DNA of 5,041 nt from an uncultured Gammaproteobacteria bacterium (GTDB lineage: Bacteria; Pseudomonadota; Gammaproteobacteria; Pseudomonadales; Pseudohongiellaceae), in contig CAISYX010000141.1 of assembly GCA_903889815.1 (NCBI GenBank), positions 1 through 5,041 on the forward strand, written 5' to 3'. The position numbers and the translations under genes were made by a program. The notes beneath the pieces are model-generated. The model was not told the origin of the DNA. It ran no database searches and saw only the letters and a program-made list of their open reading frames with translations. Positions 1 to 5,041 of the stretch are shown here, piece by piece. Within the stretch, counting starts at the first letter, position 1; the number at the start of each line of letters is the position of its first letter.

Positions 1-333
1 ACAATGGCTGATCTGGCGAAGTTGCTCGGCGTTCCGGTCATTCTTGTGGTTGGTATGCGGCCGGGCTGCATCAATCATGCCTTGCTGACAGCGCGTGCAA
101 TCCTTGCCGATGGACTCCAGATTGCCGGTTGGGTTGCGAATCAGATCGATCCTGACATGGCGCTTGTAGACGATAATGTCGAGGCCATTGCAGAGCGAAT
201 GTCCTCCGCTTGCCTGGGACAGATTCCAGCCCTCGGTCATCTTTCTCTCGACGAGCGCGTAGCAACGGCGTCATCGTGCTTGCGGCTGCAAGACCTTGCA
301 GGAATGGAGCGCTCGACTGAGCAAGCGGATTGA
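1..333 (+). CDS. bioD: Dethiobiotin synthetase, C-terminal part (5' end outside window)
   Basis: BioD closes the ureido ring of dethiobiotin from 7,8-diaminopelargonate, CO2 and ATP, the step before biotin synthase, in the cytosol. The visible 110 residues match the C-terminal half of the family. Key stretches are MADLAKLLGVPVILVVGM, then GCINHALLTA and GLQIAGWVAN, which lie close to the E. coli protein (GCINHAMLTAQ, GLTLAGWVAN), and LGQIPALGHL near the end. The frame is open to the left edge (first codon aca). The ATG at position 4 is therefore an internal methionine, not the start: full-length BioD is about 220-240 residues and its P-loop lies upstream of the window. The TGA stop is at 331-333. 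The next gene on the same strand begins 62 bases later with no terminator between, so co-transcription is likely. The family is clear; only the missing half is unseen. Confidence 0.93.
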   Translation, partial: TMADLAKLLGVPVILVVGMRPGCINHALLTARAILADGLQIAGWVANQIDPDMALVDDNVEAIAERMSSACLGQIPALGHLSLDERVATASSCLRLQDLAGMERSTEQAD

Positions 334-385
334 CCGCAGTCCCTGCGCTCACTAAGGTGGGAGCCAGCAATTTCCAGCGTTCGAC

Positions 386-389
386 GGAG
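386..389 (+). promoter_or_regulatory. Ribosome binding site of the acyl-CoA dehydrogenase
   Basis: GGAG lies six bases before the ATG at 396. It decides the start: the same frame is open back to a TTG at 330 that overlaps the bioD stop. However, the 22 extra residues do not look like the family, whereas the protein from 396 begins MAGYQAPLRDMHFVLHEV, the usual N-terminus of these enzymes. Confidence 0.7.
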
Positions 390-395
390 CACAAC

Positions 396-2180
396 ATGGC
401 AGGCTATCAGGCACCCCTCAGAGACATGCATTTCGTTCTGCACGAAGTGCAGCGCGCCGCCTCCTTGTGCCTGGCCATGCCTGCCACGGCCGAGCTTACG
501 ACCGACCTCATGGACGCTGTTCTGGAGAGTGCCGCACAACTGGCCACAGAAGTTCTGGCGCCAATCAATCGCAGTGGTGATGAAGAGGGTTGCCGCTTTG
601 AAGGTGGGCGAGTGCTCACGCCGGCAGGGTTTCAGCAAGCCTACAAGGCATTCGCCGACGGGGGGTGGGTTGGGCTGTGCGGCGATCCGGCGTTCGGCGG
701 CCAGGGAATGCCCAAGATGCTTGCCGTACTGGTGGAAGAAATGCTGATGGGAGCAAACACCTCCTTTGCGCTTTACCCCATTCTCAGTGCCGGCGCCAGC
801 CTTGCTCTGGCGCGTCACGCGTCCGATGAACTGAAAGCGCTCTATCTGCCTCGTCTTTACTCCGGTGAGTGGACTGGCACCATGTGCCTGACGGAAGCCC
901 ATGCCGGGACAGACCTCGGCCTGCTCAAGACCCGTGCTGTGCCTGTTGAGGACGGTACGTACCTGATCACGGGTTCGAAAATTTTCATCACGGGCGGCGA
1001 GCACGATCTGAGCAGCAACATCATCCACCTCGTCTTGGCGCGCCTGCCAGATGCGCCGGCGGGACCAAAGGGGATTTCGCTGTTTCTGGTGCCCCGACAT
1101 TTGCCGGATGCGGCTGACCAGCGCAACGGTGTGTCGTGCGGCGCCATTGAGCACAAGATGGGGATCAAGGCCTCAGCAACCTGTGTGATCAATTTCGACG
1201 GCGCCCGCGGGTTCCTGGTGGGAGAACCGAACAAAGGTCTCGCCTGCATGTTCACCATGATGAACTACGAACGTCTTTCCATTGGACTGCAAGGTCTTGG
1301 ACTCGCAGAACACTCACTGCAGACCGCCAGCGCGTATGCCCGTGAGCGGCTCCAGGGGCGCGCCACGCAGGCGCCGGCCAATCCGATGGGGCCGGCAGAC
1401 TCGATTCTGGTGCACCCGGATGTGCGACGTATGCTGCTTGGGATTCGTGCGGAGCTTGAAGCAGGGCGTGCCCTGGCCGTGTATGTCGCGAGTCAGTTGG
1501 ACATGGCGCATTTTCATCAGGACGCGCGTGTACGTGAACGCGCGGCAAGACTGGTGGCGCTGTTGACGCCCGTTGCCAAAGCGGCTTTCTCGGATCGGGG
1601 TTTCGAAGGCTGCGTGCAGGCACAACAGGTTCTGGGTGGGCACGGATACGTTCGGGAGTGGGGGCTGGAACAGAACGTGCGCGATGCCCGCATTGCGCAG
1701 ATTTACGAGGGGACCAATGGGATTCAGGCGCTGGATCTGGCGGGGCGCAAGGTGACACGCGATCAGGAAGGCCTGCTTGCCACGCTTTACGAAGAGCTGG
1801 AAGTTTTCATGGATACTGTCGGCGGCGACTCTGTGATGCAGGAATTCTTGTCGCCACTGCAGAAAAATCTAAAGGAGTTTCGGAGCGTGACAGCGTGGCT
1901 TCAACAAGCGGCTGCCACTGATCCCGACGAGACAGGCGCAGCGTCAGTGCCCTATCTGCGCCTGTTATCGCAGCTGCTCTACTGTTTCATGTGGTGCCGC
2001 ATGGTGGTGGCTGCACGGGATGGGCTTGCCAGGGCAACCGGAGATCGCCAGTTTTACGAAGACAAGCTGGCGATCGCCCGCTTCTTCATGGTTCGGATGA
2101 TGCCCGCTGCGCTGGCTCTGTCGGCGGAAATCAAGGGTGGATGTGCAACGGTGATGGCGCTGCCAGCTGATCGATTCTGA
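396..2180 (+). CDS. Acyl-CoA dehydrogenase, long class with C-terminal extra domain
   Basis: This FAD enzyme makes the alpha-beta double bond in an acyl-CoA and passes electrons to electron-transfer flavoprotein. It has 594 residues, the usual size for the roughly 600-residue class that includes DmdC-like and fatty-acyl enzymes, and is longer than the roughly 380-residue short-chain type. In order: a short N-terminal family segment (PLRDMHFVLHEV, residues 7-18), the helical N domain, the FAD/substrate beta domain with MCLTEAHAGTDLG (163-175) and FITGGEHDL (197-205), the C helical domain with QVLGGHGYVREWG (411-423), and IYEGTNGIQ (436-444). The Glu at 438 aligns with the catalytic base of medium-chain acyl-CoA dehydrogenase. 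Residues from about 465 to the end form the acetyl-CoA dehydrogenase-like C-terminal domain (YLRLLSQLLYCFMWCRM, then KLAIARFFMVRMMP). No signal peptide is seen. The substrate cannot be told from sequence: fatty acyl-CoA is the default, and methylmercaptopropionyl-CoA (DmdC) is an alternative I cannot exclude. Placement after bioD resembles Pseudomonas and does not by itself imply a role in biotin synthesis. Confidence 0.93.
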   Translation: MAGYQAPLRDMHFVLHEVQRAASLCLAMPATAELTTDLMDAVLESAAQLATEVLAPINRSGDEEGCRFEGGRVLTPAGFQQAYKAFADGGWVGLCGDPAFGGQGMPKMLAVLVEEMLMGANTSFALYPILSAGASLALARHASDELKALYLPRLYSGEWTGTMCLTEAHAGTDLGLLKTRAVPVEDGTYLITGSKIFITGGEHDLSSNIIHLVLARLPDAPAGPKGISLFLVPRHLPDAADQRNGVSCGAIEHKMGIKASATCVINFDGARGFLVGEPNKGLACMFTMMNYERLSIGLQGLGLAEHSLQTASAYARERLQGRATQAPANPMGPADSILVHPDVRRMLLGIRAELEAGRALAVYVASQLDMAHFHQDARVRERAARLVALLTPVAKAAFSDRGFEGCVQAQQVLGGHGYVREWGLEQNVRDARIAQIYEGTNGIQALDLAGRKVTRDQEGLLATLYEELEVFMDTVGGDSVMQEFLSPLQKNLKEFRSVTAWLQQAAATDPDETGAASVPYLRLLSQLLYCFMWCRMVVAARDGLARATGDRQFYEDKLAIARFFMVRMMPAALALSAEIKGGCATVMALPADRF

Positions 2181-2202
2181 GCGGCTGGCAGCAAATCGAT
2201 CA
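2159..2202. repeat. Two interleaved inverted repeats across convergent stop codons
   Basis: Arm A, GCTGCCAGC (2159-2167), is perfectly complementary to A', GCTGGCAGC (2184-2192). Arm B, TGATCGATT (2168-2176), is perfectly complementary to B', AATCGATCA (2194-2202). The order is A-B-A'-B', so the two 9-bp stems exclude each other as simple hairpins. Read as direct repeats, 2159-2175 and 2184-2200 match at 14 of 17 positions with a 25-base period, because both arms are nearly palindromic. The block includes the stop codons of the dehydrogenase (2178-2180) and of the converging DUF3379 gene (2200-2202). A role in ending transcription from both sides is plausible, but there is no T-run on either strand, so it is not a standard intrinsic terminator. 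Confidence 0.6.
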
Positions 2203-2943
2203 GATCACCCACTCGAAGGTTTCGGTGATGAGTGTCTCGTAGGTATCCAGGCTTTCTTCCTTTTCACCCAGAATGATCAGATTGCCCTGGCCGAACGGGA
2301 TGATCTTGCCCTTGAAGCGAGGGTCGTTGACGTCGAACTCCGTGGATACCGGCGAATTGTGAATCATGATTACCGACACGGAACCGCGGGTGCCCTCAAG
2401 CACGATGTGCGCACCCTTGATGGATGGGACAACGTTGCAGTCGTTGGCGAATTTGATATGCATCGACTTGATCCGTTCATCTTCACGCAAATGGCCGCCT
2501 GCCTCTTCAAGCACATGGTTGATCTCCTCCATGCTCAAATCCGTAGTGGCATTGGCAATGCGCGGCGCTTCGCGGTACATGTGGCCGAGAATGTCATCGT
2601 GAAACTTGATGTCGGCAGCGCTGGGTCGCGCTGTTCCCAGGCCGGAGGACATGATGACGCCCACAGTGATGACCAGGCTGGCCGCCATCGCGTAGTAGCG
2701 CTGATAGCGCGAGCGCACCGGCATTGCCGTGACTGTCGCCGTGCCAGCCCTGGCCTTCAGTCGCTCAGCCAGGTCTGGTGGCGCCTGCACGGAATGCGCT
2801 ATGGCGCTGACGCGCGCGTCAAGTGCCTGCAGATCCTGCAGCAGCATGGCGCGCTGCGGGCTTGCGCTGGCAGCGGCGGCAAAGTCTTCATCCGTGTCGT
2901 GGGGGTTGGCCAGGGCGCGTTTCCTGAATTCGAAGTCATCCAT
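2200..2943 (-). CDS. DUF3379-family single-pass membrane protein, probable anti-sigma factor
   Basis: This 247-residue protein has three parts. The cytoplasmic N-terminal section (1-83) begins MDDFEFRKRALANPHD, typical of DUF3379 proteins. One membrane segment lies at about 84-103 (YAMAASLVITVGVIMSSGLG), preceded by the basic stretch RSRYQRY, which predicts N-terminus inside. The C-terminal domain would then be periplasmic (104-247). It has a lone Cys at 169 (NDCNVVPSIKGAHIVLEG) followed by GSVSVIMIHNSPV, which resembles the conserved core of the family. The gene lies 66 bases downstream of an ECF sigma factor gene on the same strand, so the two very likely form one unit. The layout (short cytoplasmic part, one helix, outer sensor domain) and the pairing suggest that it holds the sigma factor at the membrane; this is inference, as no zinc-binding anti-sigma motif is visible. 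The start at 2943 fits the family N-terminus, with a weak AAGAG (minus strand of 2952-2956) eight bases before it. The signal it senses is unknown. Confidence 0.82.
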   Translation of the reverse strand: MDDFEFRKRALANPHDTDEDFAAAASASPQRAMLLQDLQALDARVSAIAHSVQAPPDLAERLKARAGTATVTAMPVRSRYQRYYAMAASLVITVGVIMSSGLGTARPSAADIKFHDDILGHMYREAPRIANATTDLSMEEINHVLEEAGGHLREDERIKSMHIKFANDCNVVPSIKGAHIVLEGTRGSVSVIMIHNSPVSTEFDVNDPRFKGKIIPFGQGNLIILGEKEESLDTYETLITETFEWVI

Positions 2944-3009
2944 ATTCTTGACTCTTGTCGGGGATCAAACCCCTTTCATGTTCAATAGTTGCAATTCGCG
3001 CGCAGAGGA

Positions 3010-3573
3010 TCAGCCCTGCTCGTCGAACGTGTCATCTCCAGAAAAGTCATCCGTGATGGGCGCGTTCGGAAAGAAAACCTGCTTGAGCTTGCCGCGCGCC
3101 CTGAAAAGGCGAGTCATCACGGTGTTGTTGTTGAGCTCAAGAATTTCCGCAATTTCCTTGCCGCTGAAGCCGCCGATAACTTGCAGCATCAGAGGTTCGC
3201 GATAGTCCTTCTCCAGTTTGGCGATAGCCTCGTGGAGCAGGCGACGGTCCATGCGTTGATCGGGTTCATTCTCGTCTGAGTCGGCGATTGACTGATCGTC
3301 GATGTCAACCAACTCAGGACGGTAGCGCTCGTAAAGCCGCGCATTTTCCCGCCGCAGAATAGTAAACAGCCAGGCCTTTGCAGCCTTGTCATTCTGCAGA
3401 CTGTCCAAGGACCGCCATGCTCGCAGAAAAGTTTCCTGCACCAGATCTTCGGCCAGCGCACTGTTTTTGCAAATCCAGTAGGCATAGCGATAGACATCCT
3501 GATACAAGGCGTCGACCAGCGCTTCGTAGCGCTCTTTCTTGAGTCTATCGTCCAAGACCGGGGTTTCGCTCAT
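3010..3573 (-). CDS. ECF-type RNA polymerase sigma factor (sigma-70 family)
   Basis: This 187-residue protein directs RNA polymerase to a dedicated promoter set. Sigma region 2 covers about residues 17-81: ALYQDVYRYAYWIC, then AEDLVQETFLRAWRS (41-55, core-binding region 2.2), then AKAWLFTILRREN (65-77, -10 recognition). A short acidic linker rich in Asp and Glu (about 87-106) replaces region 3, as in all ECF factors. Region 4 is at about 112-165, with LEKDYREPLMLQVIGGFSG and the helix-turn-helix KEIAEILELNNNTVMTRLFRARGKL. The tail is acidic (DDFSGDDTFDEQG). The ATG at 3573 gives the expected N-terminus; its Shine-Dalgarno site is poor (GAAAAG). It is followed by the DUF3379 gene and transcribed away from dapB. 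ECF factors often drive their own operon, but I could not pick out a matching promoter in the 201-base spacer. Target genes cannot be named from this window. Confidence 0.93.
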   Translation of the reverse strand: MSETPVLDDRLKKERYEALVDALYQDVYRYAYWICKNSALAEDLVQETFLRAWRSLDSLQNDKAAKAWLFTILRRENARLYERYRPELVDIDDQSIADSDENEPDQRMDRRLLHEAIAKLEKDYREPLMLQVIGGFSGKEIAEILELNNNTVMTRLFRARGKLKQVFFPNAPITDDFSGDDTFDEQG

Positions 3574-3712
3574 TTCTTTTCGGTATACCAGAAGCTCTAA
3601 TGCAGGTTGGTTTTTGCTGGCAAATCAATCACAAACAACGTTGTCTCAGGGAGTCGCCAGCCGGAACAGGAGTTTGACGAATTCGCAGGGGGGCGGCAAG
3701 TCCTGATTGTTT

Positions 3713-3742
3713 TTGGCCGACGGCAGCAGGGAAGGCTATAAT
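3713..3742 (+). promoter_or_regulatory. Sigma-70 promoter of dapB with GC-rich discriminator
   Basis: The -35 is TTGGCC (3713-3718), followed by an 18-base spacer and a consensus -10 TATAAT (3737-3742). Transcription would start near 3749, leaving a leader of about 26 bases before the dapB ATG at 3775. Right after the -10 comes CGCGCCCCC, a GC-rich discriminator like those of stable RNA promoters. The -10 call is strong and the -35 is weaker. The rest of the 3574-3774 spacer holds no gene. Confidence 0.72.
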
Positions 3743-3774
3743 CGCGCCCCCGATACGTTGGATGGACATGGACA

Positions 3775-4584
3775 ATGACAAGAATTGCGATAGCCGGTGC
3801 CGCCGGACGAATGGGAAAAACGCTTATCGACGCGGTGATGCAAAGCGAATCCGGCCTGACCGTAGCGCTGGGTACTGTGTTGCCCGACGACCCCGCACTG
3901 GGTGTTGATCTGGGGCTGCTGGCGGGGATTCAGCATATCGGCGTGCCCGCCGTCACCAATCTGGCTGCGCATGCAGAGACGTTCGACGTGCTGATCGATT
4001 TTACGTCACGCCCTTCCACCCTCGAACATCTCGAGATTTGTCGCCAGCGCGGTCGGGCGATTGTCATCGGGACGACCGGATTCACGGCAGAAGAGAAGCA
4101 GCAGATTGCGCTTGCCGCGAAAGAGATCCCCGTGGTGTTCGCACCCAACATGAGCATGGGTGTGAATCTGTGTCTGAAGTTGCTGGAAATGGCTGCCAAA
4201 GTGCTGGGCGATGAAGTGGACATCGAGATCATCGAGGCACATCACCGCTTCAAGAAGGATGCGCCTTCCGGCACGGCCTTGCGCATGGGGGAAGTGATTG
4301 CCGAGGCGCTGGGTCGCAATCTTGCCGAGGTGGCCGTTTATGGCAGAGAGGGCATGAGCGAGGAGCGAGACCGCAAAACCATCGGGTTTGCCACGGTCCG
4401 GGCTGGCGATATTGTTGGCGATCACACGGTCATTTTTGCCGGACTCGGTGAGCGCATCGAAATCACGCACAAGGCCAGCAGCCGCATGACGTTTGCCAGG
4501 GGGGCGGTCCGGGCCGCTGCCTGGCTCAAGGACAAGGCGCCGGGTTTGTACTCTATCGATGATGTTCTGTTCGGATCAGACTGA
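3775..4584 (+). CDS. dapB: 4-hydroxy-tetrahydrodipicolinate reductase
   Basis: DapB reduces 4-hydroxy-tetrahydrodipicolinate with NAD(P)H in the diaminopimelate and lysine pathway, supplying both protein and peptidoglycan synthesis. The protein has 269 residues, the normal length. The dinucleotide-binding loop GAAGRMG is at residues 8-14, and VIGTTGF (97-103) and FAPNMSMGVNL (122-132) line the cofactor and substrate site. The signature EAHHRFKKDAPSGTA is at 154-168: His156 and Lys160 match the catalytic His159 and Lys163 of E. coli, and PSGT binds the substrate. A Phe stands at 159 where E. coli has His, which is not a catalytic position. The ATG at 3775 gives the conserved MTRIAIAGAAGRMG start, with a weak GGA (3764-3766) eight bases before it. 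Two out-of-phase ATGs lie just upstream (3762, 3768). The gene has its own promoter and sits upstream of carA as in many Gammaproteobacteria, though dnaJ, the usual upstream neighbour, is absent here. Confidence 0.97.
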   Translation: MTRIAIAGAAGRMGKTLIDAVMQSESGLTVALGTVLPDDPALGVDLGLLAGIQHIGVPAVTNLAAHAETFDVLIDFTSRPSTLEHLEICRQRGRAIVIGTTGFTAEEKQQIALAAKEIPVVFAPNMSMGVNLCLKLLEMAAKVLGDEVDIEIIEAHHRFKKDAPSGTALRMGEVIAEALGRNLAEVAVYGREGMSEERDRKTIGFATVRAGDIVGDHTVIFAGLGERIEITHKASSRMTFARGAVRAAAWLKDKAPGLYSIDDVLFGSD

Positions 4585-4603
4585 TGTGAGTTGGAAACCT
4601 TCA

Positions 4604-4633
4604 TAGACACCGCTTGTCATGTTCCCTTACAAT
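4604..4633 (+). promoter_or_regulatory. Probable carA promoter
   Basis: TAGACA (4604-4609, five of six to the -35 consensus), an 18-base spacer, then TACAAT (4628-4633, five of six to the -10 consensus). It starts 20 bases after the dapB stop. The expected transcription start is near 4640, giving a leader of about 110 bases before the carA start at 4751. GCGGCC follows the -10. I saw no convincing ArgR or PurR operator. Confidence 0.62.
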
Positions 4634-4682
4634 GCGGCCTCAGTATGTTTACATCTGAGCACATAACGGGATTCACAGAAGG

Positions 4683-4717
4683 GCGGAATGAAGCGTTTGT
4701 TTCATTCCGCTTTTTTT
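4683..4717 (+). terminator. Intrinsic terminator in the carA leader (probable attenuator)
   Basis: GCGGAATGAA (4683-4692) pairs perfectly with TTCATTCCGC (4701-4710) around an eight-base loop, followed at once by seven T (4711-4717). This is a textbook rho-independent terminator. It lies after the only good promoter in the dapB-carA spacer, and just 33 bases separate it from the carA start. It would also stop read-through from dapB, so it may serve both as dapB terminator and as carA attenuator. No strong antiterminator hairpin was found by eye. Confidence 0.88.
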
Positions 4718-4740
4718 CACCCGGATTTTGCGTTTTTTCT

Positions 4741-4745
4741 GGAGA
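4741..4745 (+). promoter_or_regulatory. carA: Ribosome binding site of carA
   Basis: GGAGA lies five bases before the TTG at 4751. It supports TTG as the true start rather than the in-frame ATG at 4688, which falls inside the terminator stem. Confidence 0.7.
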
Positions 4746-4750
4746 TTGCA

Positions 4751-5041
4751 TTGATTAATTCAGCCGTACTGGCATTGGAAGATGGCAGTATTTTTCGCGG
4801 CCGCGCTATCGGGGCTCACGGTATTTCGAGCGGGGAAGTCGTATTCAACACGTCCATGACCGGCTATCAGGAAATTCTCACTGATCCGTCCTACGCACGA
4901 CAGATCGTCACTCTGACGTATCCCCATATTGGCAACACCGGCACTACTCATGAAGACAACGAGTCCGACAATGTCTGGGCTTCCGGGCTGGTAATTCGCG
5001 ACTTGTCGAGAATGGCCAGCAACTGGCGCAATCAGCAGACC
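4751..5041 (+). CDS. carA: Carbamoyl-phosphate synthase small subunit, N-terminal part (3' end outside window)
   Basis: CarA is the glutamine-hydrolysing subunit that feeds ammonia to CarB for carbamoyl phosphate, the shared precursor of arginine and pyrimidines. The 97 visible residues are the N-terminal domain: LINSAVLALEDGSIFRGRAI, GEVVFNTSMTGYQEILTDPS (29-48), QIVTLTYPHIGNTG (51-64) and GLVIRDL (79-85). These align closely with E. coli (MIKSALLVLEDG, GEVVFNTSMTGYQEILTDPSY, QIVTLTYPHIGN). About three quarters of the usual 375-385 residues, including the catalytic Cys of the glutaminase domain, lie beyond the right edge. The start is TTG (read as Met), as I recall for E. coli carA, with a good ribosome site. 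An in-frame ATG at 4688 would add 21 residues (MKRLFHSAFFHPDFAFFLEIA) not expected in the family. carB is expected next. Expression is probably controlled by the leader terminator. Confidence 0.95.
   Translation, partial: MINSAVLALEDGSIFRGRAIGAHGISSGEVVFNTSMTGYQEILTDPSYARQIVTLTYPHIGNTGTTHEDNESDNVWASGLVIRDLSRMASNWRNQQT

Larger units (their letters stand above)
4645..4758 (+). other. Possible 37-codon leader ORF through the carA attenuator
   Basis: An ATG at 4645, about five bases after the predicted transcription start, opens a 37-codon frame ending at TAA 4756-4758. It spans the whole terminator hairpin and T-run, and its last codons overlap the TTG start of carA (4751-4753). The predicted peptide MFTSEHITGFTEGR... 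has eight Phe residues, mostly encoded by the T-rich terminator, and no run of Arg codons. No Shine-Dalgarno site is visible and there is almost no 5' room for one, so translation would be leaderless or weak. It may be a chance frame. Confidence 0.25.

Noticed and set aside
330..395. N-terminal extension of the dehydrogenase from the TTG overlapping the bioD stop
   Set aside because: The 22 extra residues are not typical of the family, and the ATG at 396 has GGAG at good spacing.
237..1154. A 305-codon open frame on the minus strand inside the acyl-CoA dehydrogenase gene
   Set aside because: It lies opposite a gene with clear family motifs throughout, and its translation shows no recognisable domain. 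Long antisense frames are common in GC-rich coding DNA.
2960..2973. GGGG-ATCAAA-CCCC hairpin between the sigma factor and DUF3379 genes
   Set aside because: Only four base pairs and no T-run. It is too weak to call a terminator and stands within a likely operon.
2359..2988. A 209-codon plus-strand frame opposite the DUF3379 gene
   Set aside because: The minus-strand frame has a membrane helix, family-like ends and a sigma factor partner; the plus-strand product is Arg/His-rich with no known motif.
3575..3623. Candidate minus-strand promoters for the sigma factor (TTGCCA with ATTAGA, or an extended -10 at TGGTATACC)
   Set aside because: The first has a poor -10, and the second would start transcription almost at the ATG with no usable -35. 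Neither is good enough to annotate.
4614..4676. TTGTCA as a -35, and possible ArgR half sites in the carA leader
   Set aside because: TTGTCA has no -10 at 16-18 bases, and the TGAG...ATTCA elements are spaced too far apart for an enteric ARG box.

Overview
The window looks like a gammaproteobacterial chromosome of moderately high GC. Three things suggest this: dapB lies directly upstream of carA; an ECF sigma factor is paired with a DUF3379 membrane protein, a family I know mainly from Gammaproteobacteria; and bioD is followed by a large acyl-CoA dehydrogenase, an order I recall from Pseudomonas. The genus cannot be fixed from this sequence. Almost everything is ordinary core metabolism. No mobile element, CRISPR array, tRNA or rRNA was seen.

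Left part (1-2180, + strand): the 3' end of bioD (biotin synthesis), then a 594-residue flavin acyl-CoA dehydrogenase of the long class with an extra C-terminal domain. The two are 62 bases apart and probably co-transcribed. Middle (2200-3573, - strand): an ECF sigma factor followed by a single-pass DUF3379 protein, its probable anti-sigma partner. The dehydrogenase and the DUF3379 gene converge with only 19 bases between their stop codons, and a pair of interleaved inverted repeats covers this junction.

Right part (3574-5041, + strand): a 201-base divergent spacer carries a good sigma-70 promoter with a GC-rich discriminator for dapB (lysine and diaminopimelate synthesis). A 166-base spacer then holds a probable carA promoter followed by a strong intrinsic terminator, and after it carA, which starts at TTG and runs off the right edge.

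The most interesting part is the carA leader. The terminator lies after the only good promoter and too close to carA for another promoter to fit behind it, so it reads as an attenuator. A 37-codon open frame begins just after the likely transcription start, runs through the whole hairpin and ends inside the carA start region, an arrangement that recalls pyrBI of enteric bacteria. A second frame opens inside the hairpin itself and is in phase with carA, so automatic annotation could misplace the carA start.
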